From: Methylococcaceae bacterium
GTDB lineage: Bacteria; Pseudomonadota; Gammaproteobacteria; Methylococcales; Methylomonadaceae
Direction: 5' to 3'
NCBI GenBank assembly: GCA_030693065.1
Contig: JAUYBL010000015.1
Span: forward strand, 1-64,000
Length of the DNA: 64,000 nucleotides
This document shows positions 26,718 to 36,802 of the stretch, piece after piece. The position numbers were made by a program, and so were the translations under genes. Positions within the stretch are counted from its first letter, which is position 1, and every line of letters starts with the position of its first letter. The notes under the pieces were generated by a model. That model was not told where the DNA came from and made no database searches. It saw only the letters and a program-made list of their open reading frames with translations.

Positions 26718-26781
26718 ATTCCGTTCGTGGTGAGCCTGTCGAACGCTCTCCTGAGCGCAGTCGAAGGGCATAAACGGAATA
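26718..26781. repeat. REP/BIME-like intergenic repeat
   Basis: Outer arms TATTCCGTT and AACGGAATA enclose GAGCCTGTCGAACG and CTGAGCGCAGTCGAAGG. These words match the repeats at 14.3, 29.1 and 33.3 kb. The repeat lies between the LolA-like gene and aas. Confidence 0.8.
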
Positions 26782-26891
26782 GGTTTTTCGAGATTCCAAA
26801 TATTTTGTTCGAGCCTCCACCCCATGCGGATAAAGTTTGCGAAAGCTAAATTTGCGGGGCTCTGGCGGCATTTATATGTCCGGGAGGATGC

Positions 26892-29030
26892 ATGTTAAAA
26901 GTGGTGTTGCGCTGGTTATTGACCCTTATTTACAAAGTTGAAGTTAAAGGTCTGGATAATTATAAAAAAGCTGGCGAGCGGGTGTTGATTATTGCCAATC
27001 ACACGTCATTTCTGGACCCATTGTTGTTGGGGGTGTTTTTGCCCGACGAAATCACCTTTGCGATAAATACCCATATCGCCCAGCGCTGGTGGCTTAAGCC
27101 GTTTTTGCGCTTGTCGCAGGTGTTTCCGATGGATCCCACGCACCCGATTTCATTAAAAAATCTGATTCATCACATGCAGGGTAATACCCGCACAGTGATT
27201 TTTCCTGAGGGCCGGATTACCGTCACCGGGTCGATGATGAAAATCTACGATGGCCCCGGCATGGTCGCTGATAAATCCGGCGCGACGATTTTGCCGATTC
27301 GTATAGACGGTGCCGAATACACGCATTTCTCCAGGCTGCGCAACATCGTTCGCGTACGTTTTTTTCCGAAAATCACCATGCAGATTTTGCCGCCTACGCA
27401 TATTGCGGCACGTAAAGAATTGACCGGCAAAAACCGACGTAAATATAGCGGTCATGTGTTGGCCGACATCATGACCGAGATGATGTTTGCGACCAGCCAT
27501 TATCAGCAAACTATTTTTTCCGGATTACTGGCAGCGCGCAAAATTCATGGGGGTAAACACACAGTTGCCGAAGATCTTGAGCGACTGCCATTATCTTACG
27601 ACACGTTGATTACGCGTACTTTTGCGATCGGCAATGCGTTGGCAAACATGACCGACAGCGGCGAGTATGTCGGGGTGTTTTTACCCAACTCCACCAAAAC
27701 ACTGTATGTGATATTGGGCTTGCAGTTGCATGGCAGGGTGCCTGCGATGTTGAATTATTCAACTGGTTCAGCGGGGATGTTGTCGGCCTGTGCGACAGCC
27801 AAAGTGCAAACGGTGCTGACTTCACGTCGGTTTATTGAATTGGGCAAGCTCGGCGCCGAAGCCGAACAGTTGGCTCAGCAGGTAAAGCTGGTTTATTTGG
27901 AAGATTTGGCCGGTCAAATTAGCGGCTTGGATAAATTTAAAGCGTTGTTGCAAAGCAAAACCTGCTGGTGGTATCAACATGAACAGGTCGATGCAGATAG
28001 TCCTGCGGTAGTTTTGTTCACCTCAGGTTCGGAAGGCACTCCCAAAGGGGTCGTGCTGTCTCATGCCAATATTTTGGCCAATCACCGGCAAGTTGCAGCG
28101 CGCATCGCCTTTAACCCACAGGATGTGGTGCTCAACTTTTTACCGATGTTTCATTCTTTTGGCTTTACCGTCGGCACCTTACTGCCAGTGCTGAACGGTA
28201 TGACCACGTTCTTTTATCCAACGCCTTTGCATTTTGCGGTGATCCCGGAAATCGCTTATGAAATCAATGCCACCATCATGTTCGGCACCAATACTTTTTT
28301 TGCCGCCTACGGCAAGAAGGCGCATCCATACGACTTTTATTCGCTGCGTTATGTAGTGGCCGGTGCGGAAAAATTGCAGGAAACGACCCGGCAGTTGTGG
28401 GCGGAAAAATTCGGCATCCGCATTCTTGAAGGTTACGGTGCTACCGAAACTGCGCCGGTGGCCGCCGTGAATACCCCGATGGACTATAAAGCCGGCACCG
28501 TTGGCCGCTTAATGCCGGCGATGACTTACCAGCTGCAACCCGTACCTGGCATTGAAGATGCCGGGCAATTACACGTGCAGGGTCCCAACATTATGTCGGG
28601 CTACTTATTGGCCAACAATCCAGGCCAATTAGTGCCGACTGAGTCGGTATTCGGTAAAGGCTGGTACGACACCGGCGATATTGTTCACGTGGATGATGAC
28701 GGCTTTATCAGCATACGCGGTCGCAGTAAGCGTTTTGCCAAAGTCGGCGGGGAGATGGTGTCACTGACGCTGGTTGAACAATTGGCGACCAATGCCTGGC
28801 CCGATGCGCATCATGCGGCGATCAGTGTGCCGGATGAAAAAAAGGGCGAGCAAATCATTCTGCTCACCACGCAAAAACAAGCGACTGTGGCTGAGCTTGC
28901 TGCCAAATCCGGCGGTGTGACGCAAATCAGTCTGCCGCGCAAAATTGTGTTGGTTGATGCCATTCCGGTAATGGCGACCGGCAAAACCAATTACTCAGCG
29001 GTGACGGCGCTGATTACCGGTAAGGCGTAA
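26892..29030 (+). CDS. aas: Aas: acyltransferase fused to acyl-ACP synthetase
   Basis: 712 residues. Residues 30-190 are a PlsC-type acyltransferase with NHTSFLD (His37, Asp42) and FPEGRITVTG. Residues about 240-710 are an AMP-binding ligase with TSGSEGTPKG near 377-386, GYGATETAPV and the YDTGDIVHVDDDGFISIRGRSKRFAKVGGEMV block. The fusion is that of Aas, which reacylates lysophosphatidylethanolamine at the inner membrane. Length is close to E. coli Aas (719). The LplT flippase gene follows, the usual partner. GGGAGG lies 8 bases before the ATG. A role in loading starter units for the pigment pathway is conceivable but not indicated by the sequence. Confidence 0.92.
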   Translation: MLKVVLRWLLTLIYKVEVKGLDNYKKAGERVLIIANHTSFLDPLLLGVFLPDEITFAINTHIAQRWWLKPFLRLSQVFPMDPTHPISLKNLIHHMQGNTRTVIFPEGRITVTGSMMKIYDGPGMVADKSGATILPIRIDGAEYTHFSRLRNIVRVRFFPKITMQILPPTHIAARKELTGKNRRKYSGHVLADIMTEMMFATSHYQQTIFSGLLAARKIHGGKHTVAEDLERLPLSYDTLITRTFAIGNALANMTDSGEYVGVFLPNSTKTLYVILGLQLHGRVPAMLNYSTGSAGMLSACATAKVQTVLTSRRFIELGKLGAEAEQLAQQVKLVYLEDLAGQISGLDKFKALLQSKTCWWYQHEQVDADSPAVVLFTSGSEGTPKGVVLSHANILANHRQVAARIAFNPQDVVLNFLPMFHSFGFTVGTLLPVLNGMTTFFYPTPLHFAVIPEIAYEINATIMFGTNTFFAAYGKKAHPYDFYSLRYVVAGAEKLQETTRQLWAEKFGIRILEGYGATETAPVAAVNTPMDYKAGTVGRLMPAMTYQLQPVPGIEDAGQLHVQGPNIMSGYLLANNPGQLVPTESVFGKGWYDTGDIVHVDDDGFISIRGRSKRFAKVGGEMVSLTLVEQLATNAWPDAHHAAISVPDEKKGEQIILLTTQKQATVAELAAKSGGVTQISLPRKIVLVDAIPVMATGKTNYSAVTALITGKA

Positions 29031-29053
29031 TTTATTATGGAGTCCTTTGAAAA

Positions 29054-29094
29054 TTATCCGATCATGCTTCGACAGGCTCAGCACGAACGGATAA
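29054..29094. repeat. REP-like repeat, first copy before lplT
   Basis: TTATCCG and CGGATAA arms enclose TGCTTCGACAGGCTCAGCAC. The word TTCGACAGGCTCAGCACGAA is a widespread REP core in Proteobacteria. It lies in the aas-lplT gap. Confidence 0.8.
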
Positions 29095-29115
29095 CTGACC
29101 GATTTAATAATTTCA

Positions 29116-29174
29116 CCGTTCACATTTATGCCCTGTGGGTACTGAGCTGTGAGTTTGTCGAACAGTCGAAGTGC
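29116..29174. repeat. REP-like repeat, second copy before lplT
   Basis: ACCGTTCA at the left and GAGTTTGTCGAACAGTCGAAG at the right repeat the second unit of the composite repeat at 33.3 kb. With 29054-29094 it forms a two-unit BIME-like block. An apparent upstream start of lplT (29149) lies inside this repeat and is therefore rejected. Confidence 0.7.
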
Positions 29175-29193
29175 AATTTTTAGAGATTTTCTA

Positions 29194-30360
29194 ATGACAA
29201 AACATATCTATCCACTGCTGATCGCCCAGTTTTTATCCGCGTTTGCCGATAATGCCATCTTGTTTACGGTGATTGCGCTGGTGATGCAATCCACCCAGTT
29301 GGCCAGCTGGTATGTCCCGGCATTACAAAGTTCGTTCTTATTGGCGTTTGTATTGTTGGCGCCTTGGGTAGGCGGTTTTGCCGATCATCATGCTAAATCT
29401 AAGGTGTTAATTATTGCCAATTTGATTAAGGCGAGCGGCGCGGGATTGTTACTGCTGCATGTCGAACCTTTGTTGGCTTACGGCGTAGTCGGGATGGGGG
29501 CGGCGATTTACAGCCCTGCCAAATACGGCATTTTGCCGGAACTGGTAGGGCATGACAGTTTGGTTAAAGCAAATAGCTGGATTGAAGGCTCGACCATTTT
29601 GGCGATTTTGCTAGGCATGGTGATAGGGGCCAGAGTGGCGGATTATTCGATAACGGCGGCTCTTGCTCTGACTATTGGCCTGTTTGTGGTGTCTGCAATA
29701 GTGACCTTGCGCTTGCCGGTAAAAATCAAACAAAGGCTGACAGACGACACCGGCTTAAAAGTCGTGCAATTTGCCCGGCAAATCGGTCAATTTTTTGATA
29801 CGCCGCGATCACGTTTTGCAATTCTGGGCGGGTCGTTATTTTGGGCTGCAGCCGCAACATTACGGGTGATTTTGGTTGCCTGGGCACCATTGGTGCTGGC
29901 GTTAAAAAATGCCACAGACATTGCGCAACTGACGCTGTTTTTGGCGGTCGGCATTATTGTCGGTTCAGTACTGGTGCCGCGTATGATTCCGCTAGAGCAT
30001 TTGCGTCGCGCCAGGGTTCCGGCCTATTTAATGGCGGTATGTATATGTATATTGAGCTTGATGGACGGCTTGTGGCCCGCTCGGTTTACGCTGTTTTTTA
30101 TTGGCATGATGGGCGGTATGTTTATCGTGCCGGTCAACGCTGCATTACAGGAATTAGGGCAACAGAGCATTGGTAGTGGCAGCGCGGTAGCGTTACAGGG
30201 ATTTTTTCAAAATCTTGCCATGCTGTTGGCGGTGGGCGGTTATACCTATGCGGCAGCGCAGCAGGTGGGGCCAATTATGGCTATGACAGTGCTCGGTGCC
30301 TTGGTATTTACGGCCACTTTTTTGGTGGCGTTAAAGTTGCCGGATCGGCAAACGTCCTAA
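29194..30360 (+). CDS. lplT: Lysophospholipid transporter LplT (MFS)
   Basis: A 388-residue inner-membrane protein with about twelve TM helices. The start MTKHIYPLLIAQFLSAFADN at 29194 matches LplT; the upstream part of the frame is repeat DNA. GADFLADN-like FLSAFADNAILF and the YSPAKYGILPELVG loop are hallmark LplT motifs. It flips lysophosphatidylethanolamine inward so that Aas, encoded 160 bases upstream, can reacylate it. In E. coli the order is lplT-aas; here it is aas-lplT with two REP units between, so expression may be uncoupled. Confidence 0.9.
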   Translation: MTKHIYPLLIAQFLSAFADNAILFTVIALVMQSTQLASWYVPALQSSFLLAFVLLAPWVGGFADHHAKSKVLIIANLIKASGAGLLLLHVEPLLAYGVVGMGAAIYSPAKYGILPELVGHDSLVKANSWIEGSTILAILLGMVIGARVADYSITAALALTIGLFVVSAIVTLRLPVKIKQRLTDDTGLKVVQFARQIGQFFDTPRSRFAILGGSLFWAAAATLRVILVAWAPLVLALKNATDIAQLTLFLAVGIIVGSVLVPRMIPLEHLRRARVPAYLMAVCICILSLMDGLWPARFTLFFIGMMGGMFIVPVNAALQELGQQSIGSGSAVALQGFFQNLAMLLAVGGYTYAAAQQVGPIMAMTVLGALVFTATFLVALKLPDRQTS

Positions 30361-30364
30361 CGCT

Positions 30365-30988
30365 CTATTGAGCAGGTAACTCAGCAAGCCAGCCGCGGAT
30401 AAAATTTCTTACTAATAATATTCCGCTATCGTTGAGATGGTCTGGCGTTGCGGCAATAGGCTTACCAATCAAAAACAGCGTGCCTATGCCATGAATACCG
30501 GCCCATAAGCTTCGTGCCGCTAAGGTGATTTCCGGTTCTGGGCGTTGTGGTGCCAGTTGGTGCAGCGGGATGGCAAATTGCCGGGTTATCACATCAATTC
30601 TTTGCTGAAGCCAGTCAATATCGTTTGGTGTGACATCTTCAGGGGCACGATTGTCAAACACAATTCGCCAACGGTTAATGTTGCGGCTGGCGTAATTCAA
30701 ATACGCTTTGGCTAGTTCTTCAAGGCATTGTTCATTATTTTCAGCTTCCTGCTCTCTGACCAGGGTTAAGCGTTCAGCGACATTGTCTAAAGTGCTGGCA
30801 TTAAAATGCATAATCAAATGCGCCATGCTGGGAAATACCATATAAATACTGCCCACGGTATAGCCGATGTCTCCGGCAATCTGACGAGCAGTTAACTTGG
30901 CAACACCATCGCGAGTTATTATTTCTTCAGCTGAATCCAGAATCATGTCTTTGATTTCTGTCAGGCTGTGTTTTCGTCGTCGTGCCAT
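30365..30988 (-). CDS. TetR-family transcriptional regulator
   Basis: 207 residues. The N-terminal helix-turn-helix lies at about 10-55: LTEIKDMILDSAEEIITRDG, then LTARQIAGDIGYTVGSIYMVF. The C-terminal ligand domain has a WHG/WxG-type end (LWAGIHGIGTLFLIGKP). It is convergent with lplT with only 4 bases between them, and 60 bases upstream lies the end of recQ on the same strand. Its targets cannot be told from the sequence; it may be co-transcribed with recQ. Confidence 0.9.
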   Translation of the reverse strand: MARRRKHSLTEIKDMILDSAEEIITRDGVAKLTARQIAGDIGYTVGSIYMVFPSMAHLIMHFNASTLDNVAERLTLVREQEAENNEQCLEELAKAYLNYASRNINRWRIVFDNRAPEDVTPNDIDWLQQRIDVITRQFAIPLHQLAPQRPEPEITLAARSLWAGIHGIGTLFLIGKPIAATPDHLNDSGILLVRNFIRGWLAELPAQ

Positions 30989-31047
30989 AAAAATACAAGT
31001 TGCTTGGCGGTTTTGTTAACCGCTCTTTGAATGAATATCTCAGTAGT

Positions 31048-33189
31048 CTAGTGAGCCAATGCTGCGCGGATGCAACGTAAGATGCCGTAACTATAACGGC
31101 CTTCAAAGTGGTCGAACACTGGTTTAACTGCGGCGTTGTGCGCTTCTGACAAGTCGAGGATGGCTTGTTTGATCTCGGTGATTTCTTGTTCGGGCAATTC
31201 TACTACATCTTGTAGCGCGAGTTGTCCTTGTTCTACCGACTGAGCCAAGTGGCCGAAGATGGTGGTTTCCTGTAATCCGCGTTGTTGAGCAATTTTCTCC
31301 ACGTTGTAGCCAAGTCTAAATAAGGCGATTGTCTCCTCTGTGGTATCCGACAAGCCAATCGGGCCGCTGGATGTAGGCTCGGTAAATTCGTGAATAACGG
31401 CAAGAAAGTCATCGGCATAAAGCTCCAGCTTGCGCTCGCCAATACCTGATAGCATCGCCATTTGTTGGCGGTTGGTGGGTTTGGCTTCCAGCATGGCCAT
31501 CAAGGTGGCGTCATGAAAAATCACATACGGCGGCACGTCCTGGGCATCGGCAATGGCTTTGCGTTTGGCGCGTAAGGCATTCCAAAGTAATGAGCTCTGA
31601 TTGTTGGAAAACGCCCGGCCTGCGGTTTTGCTGCCTTTGACTTTCTCCGGTTGTAAATCTTTACGCAGCATTAGTGTTTGCTCGCCGCGCAAAATCGGTC
31701 TACACGCTTCCGTCAGGCGCAGCGAGCCGAAGTTGTCAAAATCAACGGCAACCAAGCTTCGGGCAACCAACTGCCTGAATACCGAATACCATTGTTTTTC
31801 ATCCAGTTGTTTGCCTATCCCAAAGGTGGAGAGTTTGTTGTGGGCAGAACTGACGATACGCTCGGTGCTTTTGCCGAGTAAAACGTCAACCAGATAGGCA
31901 ACGCCGTAACGCTGCTGGGTACGATGGATGCACGATAAAGCCTGTTGAGCGGCGAGTGTGCCATCCCAGGTGTCGACCGGCTTTAAGCAGGTATCGCAAT
32001 TGCCGCAGGGCTGTTCAAGCGTGTCACCAAAATAATTTAATAAGCCCTGGCGACGACAATGCACTTGTTCGCATAACGCCAACATGGCTTCCAATTTATG
32101 ATATTCGATGCGTTTATGGGCCTCGTCGGCATTCGAACTTGCCAACATTTGCCGGAGCGTAATCACATCTTGCAAGCCATAAGCCATCCAGGCATTAGCC
32201 GCTAAACCATCGCGCCCGGCTCGGCCGGTTTCCTGGTAATACGCTTCAACGCTTTTCGGTAAATCCAAATGCGCGACAAAACGCACGTTGGGTTTGTCGA
32301 TGCCCATGCCAAAAGCGATGGTGGCGACCATCACCAGCCCTTCTTCCATTAAGAACCGGTGCTGATGCCGTTGCCGTAGATCGTTAGACATACCGGCGTG
32401 ATACGGCAGCGAGTTAACACCTTTGCTGGTCAGCCATTCGGCAGTGGCATCGACTTTTTTGCGCGACAGGCAATAAACGATACCGGCATCCCCTGCATGC
32501 TCGGCACGAATAAAGTCCAGCAATTGTTGCTTGGCATTTTGTTTTTGGACAATGCGATAGCGAATATTCGGTCGATCGAAGCCGCTTTGGAAATGTCGGG
32601 CTTGCTCCAGTCCTAAGCGCAGTTTGATTTCTTGTTGAGTTTTGTCGTCAGCGGTAGCGGTCAGCGCGATGCGCGGCACTTCAGGAAAACGCTCATGCAG
32701 CATCGACAGTTGCAGGTAATCGGCGCGAAAATCATGTCCCCATTGCGACACACAATGCGCCTCATCGATGGCAAACAGCGCAATTTGCAGGCGTTTAAAC
32801 AATGCCACGGTGCGTTCTGAGGCCAGGCGTTCCGGTGCGATGTACAGCAAATCCAGCTCGCCATTAAGTAATTGCTGTTCGATCTGGCGGGCTTGTTCAA
32901 GCGACAGCGCAGAATTGAGAAATGCAGCTTTCACACCCAGTTGCAATAACGCACTGACTTGATCTTGCATTAACGCAATCAATGGCGACACGACGATGCC
33001 AACACCGGGTCTTAGCAGCGCCGGAATTTGATAACACAGCGATTTCCCGCCGCCAGTAGGCATTAATACCAGCGCATCCTGGCCGGACAGCACGTGCTCA
33101 ATGACTTGCTGCTGATGACCACGAAACCGGTCATAGCCGAACACTGTTTTGAGCACATCAAGAGGGGAATGATTTACCGCGACTACCAT
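31048..33189 (-). CDS. recQ: ATP-dependent DNA helicase RecQ
   Basis: 713 residues with the full RecQ set. Walker A MPTGGGKS lies at 43-50, the DEAH box in [17 protein letters not shown], and helicase motif VI in [10 protein letters not shown]. The zinc-binding Cys group ([10 protein letters not shown], then CGNCDTC), the winged-helix RQC domain and a C-terminal HRDC domain ([20 protein letters not shown]) follow. It unwinds DNA 3' to 5' in recombination and fork repair. The length is about 100 residues more than E. coli RecQ; the extra part after HRDC ([23 protein letters not shown]) is the RQC-accessory helix-turn-helix seen in many RecQ proteins. Confidence 0.96.
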   Translation of the reverse strand: MVVAVNHSPLDVLKTVFGYDRFRGHQQQVIEHVLSGQDALVLMPTGGGKSLCYQIPALLRPGVGIVVSPLIALMQDQVSALLQLGVKAAFLNSALSLEQARQIEQQLLNGELDLLYIAPERLASERTVALFKRLQIALFAIDEAHCVSQWGHDFRADYLQLSMLHERFPEVPRIALTATADDKTQQEIKLRLGLEQARHFQSGFDRPNIRYRIVQKQNAKQQLLDFIRAEHAGDAGIVYCLSRKKVDATAEWLTSKGVNSLPYHAGMSNDLRQRHQHRFLMEEGLVMVATIAFGMGIDKPNVRFVAHLDLPKSVEAYYQETGRAGRDGLAANAWMAYGLQDVITLRQMLASSNADEAHKRIEYHKLEAMLALCEQVHCRRQGLLNYFGDTLEQPCGNCDTCLKPVDTWDGTLAAQQALSCIHRTQQRYGVAYLVDVLLGKSTERIVSSAHNKLSTFGIGKQLDEKQWYSVFRQLVARSLVAVDFDNFGSLRLTEACRPILRGEQTLMLRKDLQPEKVKGSKTAGRAFSNNQSSLLWNALRAKRKAIADAQDVPPYVIFHDATLMAMLEAKPTNRQQMAMLSGIGERKLELYADDFLAVIHEFTEPTSSGPIGLSDTTEETIALFRLGYNVEKIAQQRGLQETTIFGHLAQSVEQGQLALQDVVELPEQEITEIKQAILDLSEAHNAAVKPVFDHFEGRYSYGILRCIRAALAH

Positions 33190-33232
33190 GGTGTTTATTT
33201 TTACTGTAGAAATAGCTCAGGAGCGGTTGATT

Positions 33233-33370
33233 TAGGGAAGCGTTGAACAAATCGATTTCGCTCATGGTTCGACAAGCTCACCACGAACGAAATCGATAAG
33301 TTACCGTTCATCTGTCCCTAGACCACCCTTGAGGTGGAGCTTGTCGAAGGATTTAATCAGCGCTTCCTTA
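33233..33370. repeat. Composite BIME-like element
   Basis: Outer inverted arms TAGGGAAGCGTTGA (33233-33246) and TCAGCGCTTCCTTA (33357-33370) match at 12 of 14 bases. Inside are two REP units. The first is ATCGATTTCG-N-CGAAATCGAT with GGTTCGACAAGCTCACCACG. The second is ACCGTTCA with GGAGCTTGTCGAAGGA. It fills the divergent recQ-gshA gap and probably acts as a mobile non-coding unit. Confidence 0.75.
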
Positions 33371-33462
33371 GGACTCATAGAAATTTTGCCAGTGCTCCAA
33401 TAAGTTAAAGCTTTTATAATGGTGCGATTATATCAGGACTGACAGGTACATACGCCCACACC

Positions 33463-35046
33463 ATGACACTTCTTAGCACTGCGCCGCTGGCGCGCCTTGA
33501 GCAACTTCTGGCAAATGATCAACAACAGACACTGTGCGGCGGACTGAAAGGTATCGAAAAAGAAAGCCTGCGACTTGCCGATGACGGCTTTATTGCCCAC
33601 ACCCAGCACCCGAAAACCTTGGGTTCATCCTTAACTCATCCTTACATCACCACGGATTATTCAGAAGCGTTGATCGAGCTGATTACGCCGCCGTTTGCAG
33701 AAATTAAAGACACCTTGGCGTATATGCAGCAATTGCACCAGTTTGTTTATGAGCAATTGGATCATGAAATCTTGCTTGGCTCCAGCATGCCTTGCGGCAT
33801 TGATGGCGATGACAGCATACCTATTGCCGAATATGGCTCGTCCAATATTGGCCGCATGAAGCACATTTATCGACATGGATTGTGGCACCGTTACGGTAGA
33901 ACCATGCAGGCTATTGCCGGCATACATTTTAATTATTCTGTGCCGAACGCCTTGTGGCGGGCATTACACCAGCAACAACAGGCATTAACGCTGGAACAGT
34001 TTATCAATGAAGGCTATTTTGGCCTGATCAGAAATTTTCAGCGCGTCGGCTGGATTATTCTGTATTTATTTGGCGCATCCCCTGCGATTTGTAAAAACTT
34101 CTTTAAAAGTCGTCCGGCCTTGATGGCGCAATTTGAAGAATTTGATCAAGGCACGCTTTATCATCCCTATGCCACCTCATTACGGATGAGTGACATCGGG
34201 TACAAAAGTAAAAACCAGGCCAACCTTAAAATTGATTACAACTCGCTTGAAGGTTATGTCAGCAGTTTGAGCCAAGCTATTGCCACGCCTTACCCTGAAT
34301 ATGAACAAATTGGCGTCAAGGTTGATGGTGAATACCGCCAGCTCAACAGTAATATCCTGCAAATCGAAAACGAGTTTTACAGCATCATCCGCCCGAAACA
34401 GATTGCCGAATCCGGCGAAAAGCCGACGCTGGCGCTGAAACGACGCGGCGTGCGCTATGTGGAAATGCGCTCGTTGGATTTGGATGTGTTTGAACCTATC
34501 GGCATTAACGAAAACACCGCTCGTTTTATTGAAGCCTTGCTGCTCACTTGTGCGTTAAAAGATAGCCCGACTTTGTCGGCAGCCGATCACCAGCTCAATA
34601 ATGCCAATCAGCTGGCGGTGGCTAATTTCGGTAGAATGCCGGGCTTGGCGCTTGATAAAGACGGGCAAAAAATACCATTGACGGATTGGGCGGAAGAAAT
34701 TTTTGCCGCCATGCAGCCGGTCTGTGAAATTCTGGATCAAGATAATGCCAGCAAACCTTATAGTGCGGCGTTGGCGGTGCAGCGGCAAGTCTTGGATAAT
34801 CCTGATCTGACCGCTTCAGCACGCATACTGGCAGCCATGCGCCAAACCCAGCAACCCTTCACGCGATTTGCGCATCAACAATCCGCACAACATGCGAAGG
34901 CGTTATCCGCCGACATGTTAGATGAGCCAACACGGCAACGCTTTACAGCCATGGCAGTCGAATCGCTAGCCAAACAACATCAGCTCGAAAGCAAACCGCA
35001 AATCCCTTTCGACGATTTTTTACAGCAGTATTTTGCGCAAAAATAA
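33463..35046 (+). CDS. gshA: Glutamate-cysteine ligase, type 1
   Basis: A 527-residue enzyme for the first step of glutathione synthesis. Its length matches the gammaproteobacterial type 1 family (about 520). The [10 protein letters not shown] start block, [16 protein letters not shown], the GCDGDD-like [30 protein letters not shown] and [18 protein letters not shown] are typical ATP- and glutamate-binding segments. A TATAAT box at 33415-33420 may be its -10. The cysH gene starts 2 bases after its stop, so the two are co-transcribed. Confidence 0.95.
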   Translation: MTLLSTAPLARLEQLLANDQQQTLCGGLKGIEKESLRLADDGFIAHTQHPKTLGSSLTHPYITTDYSEALIELITPPFAEIKDTLAYMQQLHQFVYEQLDHEILLGSSMPCGIDGDDSIPIAEYGSSNIGRMKHIYRHGLWHRYGRTMQAIAGIHFNYSVPNALWRALHQQQQALTLEQFINEGYFGLIRNFQRVGWIILYLFGASPAICKNFFKSRPALMAQFEEFDQGTLYHPYATSLRMSDIGYKSKNQANLKIDYNSLEGYVSSLSQAIATPYPEYEQIGVKVDGEYRQLNSNILQIENEFYSIIRPKQIAESGEKPTLALKRRGVRYVEMRSLDLDVFEPIGINENTARFIEALLLTCALKDSPTLSAADHQLNNANQLAVANFGRMPGLALDKDGQKIPLTDWAEEIFAAMQPVCEILDQDNASKPYSAALAVQRQVLDNPDLTASARILAAMRQTQQPFTRFAHQQSAQHAKALSADMLDEPTRQRFTAMAVESLAKQHQLESKPQIPFDDFLQQYFAQK

Positions 35047-35048
35047 TT

Positions 35049-35771
35049 ATGACAAAGCTAGATATTTCAGCATTACAAACCGAGTTGGCAGGCAAAAGCC
35101 CGCGCGTTATCCTTAAAAAAGCCCTGCAAACATTCGATAACATTGCGATTTCTTTCAGCGGTGCCGAAGACGTGGTGCTGATTGATATGGCCTTGGCAAT
35201 TCGCAAGGATATTCAGGTGTTTTCTTTAGATACCGGGCGCTTGCATCCGGAAACGTATCGATTTATAGAAAAAGTTAGAAAGCATTATCAAATCGATATT
35301 GAACTGCTGACGCCCGATAGAAACCTGTTGGATGCGTTTGTAAAAAACAAAGGTCTGTTTAGTTTTTATGAAGACGGCCATCAAGAATGCTGCGGCGTTC
35401 GTAAAGTCGAGCCGTTAAAACGCAAACTGGCACAAGTGGATGCCTGGATTACCGGACAACGCAAAGATCAAAGCCTGGATACGCGCCAAAACTTGCCGGA
35501 AGTGCAATTGGATACGGCGTTTGGCAGCGAAAATCACCCGCTGGTTAAATTTAATCCGCTCGCCAACTGGAGTTCAGCGCAAGTTTGGGATCATATCGAA
35601 GCCTATCAAGTGCCATTCAACGAACTACACCAACACGGCTACATTAGCATAGGCTGCGAGCCCTGCACCCGCCCGGTGTTACCTAATCAGCACGAACGCG
35701 CCGGACGCTGGTGGTGGGAAGAGAGCACCAAAAAAGAATGCGGGTTACATGTGGGGAATGTGAAGGGTTGA
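35049..35771 (+). CDS. cysH: APS-type sulfonucleotide reductase
   Basis: 240 residues. The nucleotide site [13 protein letters not shown] and [12 protein letters not shown] are followed by Cys114-Cys115 (ECCGVRK) and Cys203/Cys206 (GCEPCTRP). These four Cys hold the [4Fe-4S] cluster found in adenylylsulfate reductases and absent from PAPS reductases. The catalytic Cys231 is in KKECGLH. It therefore probably reduces APS to sulfite directly, without the PAPS step. It starts 2 bases after gshA, coupling sulfate reduction to glutathione synthesis. Confidence 0.93.
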   Translation: MTKLDISALQTELAGKSPRVILKKALQTFDNIAISFSGAEDVVLIDMALAIRKDIQVFSLDTGRLHPETYRFIEKVRKHYQIDIELLTPDRNLLDAFVKNKGLFSFYEDGHQECCGVRKVEPLKRKLAQVDAWITGQRKDQSLDTRQNLPEVQLDTAFGSENHPLVKFNPLANWSSAQVWDHIEAYQVPFNELHQHGYISIGCEPCTRPVLPNQHERAGRWWWEESTKKECGLHVGNVKG

Positions 35772-35991
35772 TGAGACCTTTCTGAAATTACTTGTCGACA
35801 AGATTCTACAAAGAATATTTACAACCTTTGACTTTTAAGGAGCTAAGCTAAATCGCAATAATTGCTTAAATTCTTGATAGCCGAAATAGATTGCAATCTT
35901 ATAGCTCTAGCCAATAGACTAAGGCGCTAAAGAAGCTACTTGGCTATTAGAAAATACTCTTATTTCGAAATCATCAAAGGACATGTAGTAA

Positions 35992-36573
35992 ATGAAAATA
36001 TCAATATCCCTCAAAAAACAATGTATTAATGTTGTTTTTATCCTACTTGTAAGTTTTGTAAGCCAAAATAGTTTTGCTTCTGTTTTTAGTCAGTCAGATA
36101 CTAGATCGGCACCGATATTTGTTCTAATAGAACCTACGCTAAGTTACTGTTTGCCTAATGGGACTTGTGGTAACTATGATGCAGGTTGGACGCAACGAAA
36201 TTCACCAATCATTCAAGTTGATCAGAAAATTTCTATTTCAACAGCCAGCACTAACTTTGCCTTCTATTTAGGCAACACTCTAAATGGAAAATTTGAAGTT
36301 TCTTTAACACCAGCTTTCCAAGTATCTAGCCCATATTCGGGAGACGAGTTGACTGCAAATATTGCTAATCGCACTTCAATTCTATCAACAACAAATACAG
36401 GATTAGCTTCTTTTGAAGCAAGCAAAGGAATTGACTACTACCTATTGTTAGGTGGATTGGTGCGTAGTGAACAAACTTACCAATTGCAAGTGTCCCAAGT
36501 CCCCTTGCCTGCTGCATTTTGGTTATTTGGGTCGTGGCTGAGTATGTTTTTAGCATTTAAGAAAAGAAAGTAA
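35992..36573 (+). CDS. VPLPA-CTERM sorting-domain protein
   Basis: 193 residues. A signal peptide (INVVFILLVSFVSQNSFA) and a C-terminal VPLPAAFWLFGSWLSMFLAF with basic tail KKRK mark it as an exosortase-type substrate like the protein at 1.8 kb. The middle holds one Cys pair (YCLPNGTCGNYD) and is Ser/Thr-rich. AAAGGACATG precedes the start. A weak sigma-54-like GG-N10-GC site lies at 35923-35936. Base composition is lower in GC than its neighbours. Function unknown, probably surface or matrix. Confidence 0.72.
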   Translation: MKISISLKKQCINVVFILLVSFVSQNSFASVFSQSDTRSAPIFVLIEPTLSYCLPNGTCGNYDAGWTQRNSPIIQVDQKISISTASTNFAFYLGNTLNGKFEVSLTPAFQVSSPYSGDELTANIANRTSILSTTNTGLASFEASKGIDYYLLLGGLVRSEQTYQLQVSQVPLPAAFWLFGSWLSMFLAFKKRK

Positions 36574-36661
36574 TCGTCACCTTTACCAAAAAAAATCAAC
36601 TCAACAACTAAGCTGCACGCTTCTCTCAACTCAATATTTAAACGGCTTCAAAATTATCACC

Positions 36662-36696
36662 TCGAAAGACCACCTTCAAAATAGGTGGTCTTTCGA
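36662..36696. terminator. Strong convergent hairpin
   Basis: TCGAAAGACCACCT (36662-36675) and AGGTGGTCTTTCGA (36683-36696) pair perfectly over 14 bases with a 7-base loop. It lies between two convergent genes. No T-tract follows, so it may act in both directions or also protect the 3' ends. Confidence 0.7.
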
Positions 36697-36802
36697 AATT
36701 AATCCGTAAGCTGGATTCGCGTAATAGGTTATGGAATTTACGTTAATTAGCGGCTTGCTGAGCGAAATTCCCCCCCACAGATTATTGCAATATAACCGGT
36801 TA

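Noticed and set aside
29149-29193. Upstream start of lplT
   Set aside because: The first 15 codons are REP DNA; the family-typical start is at 29194.
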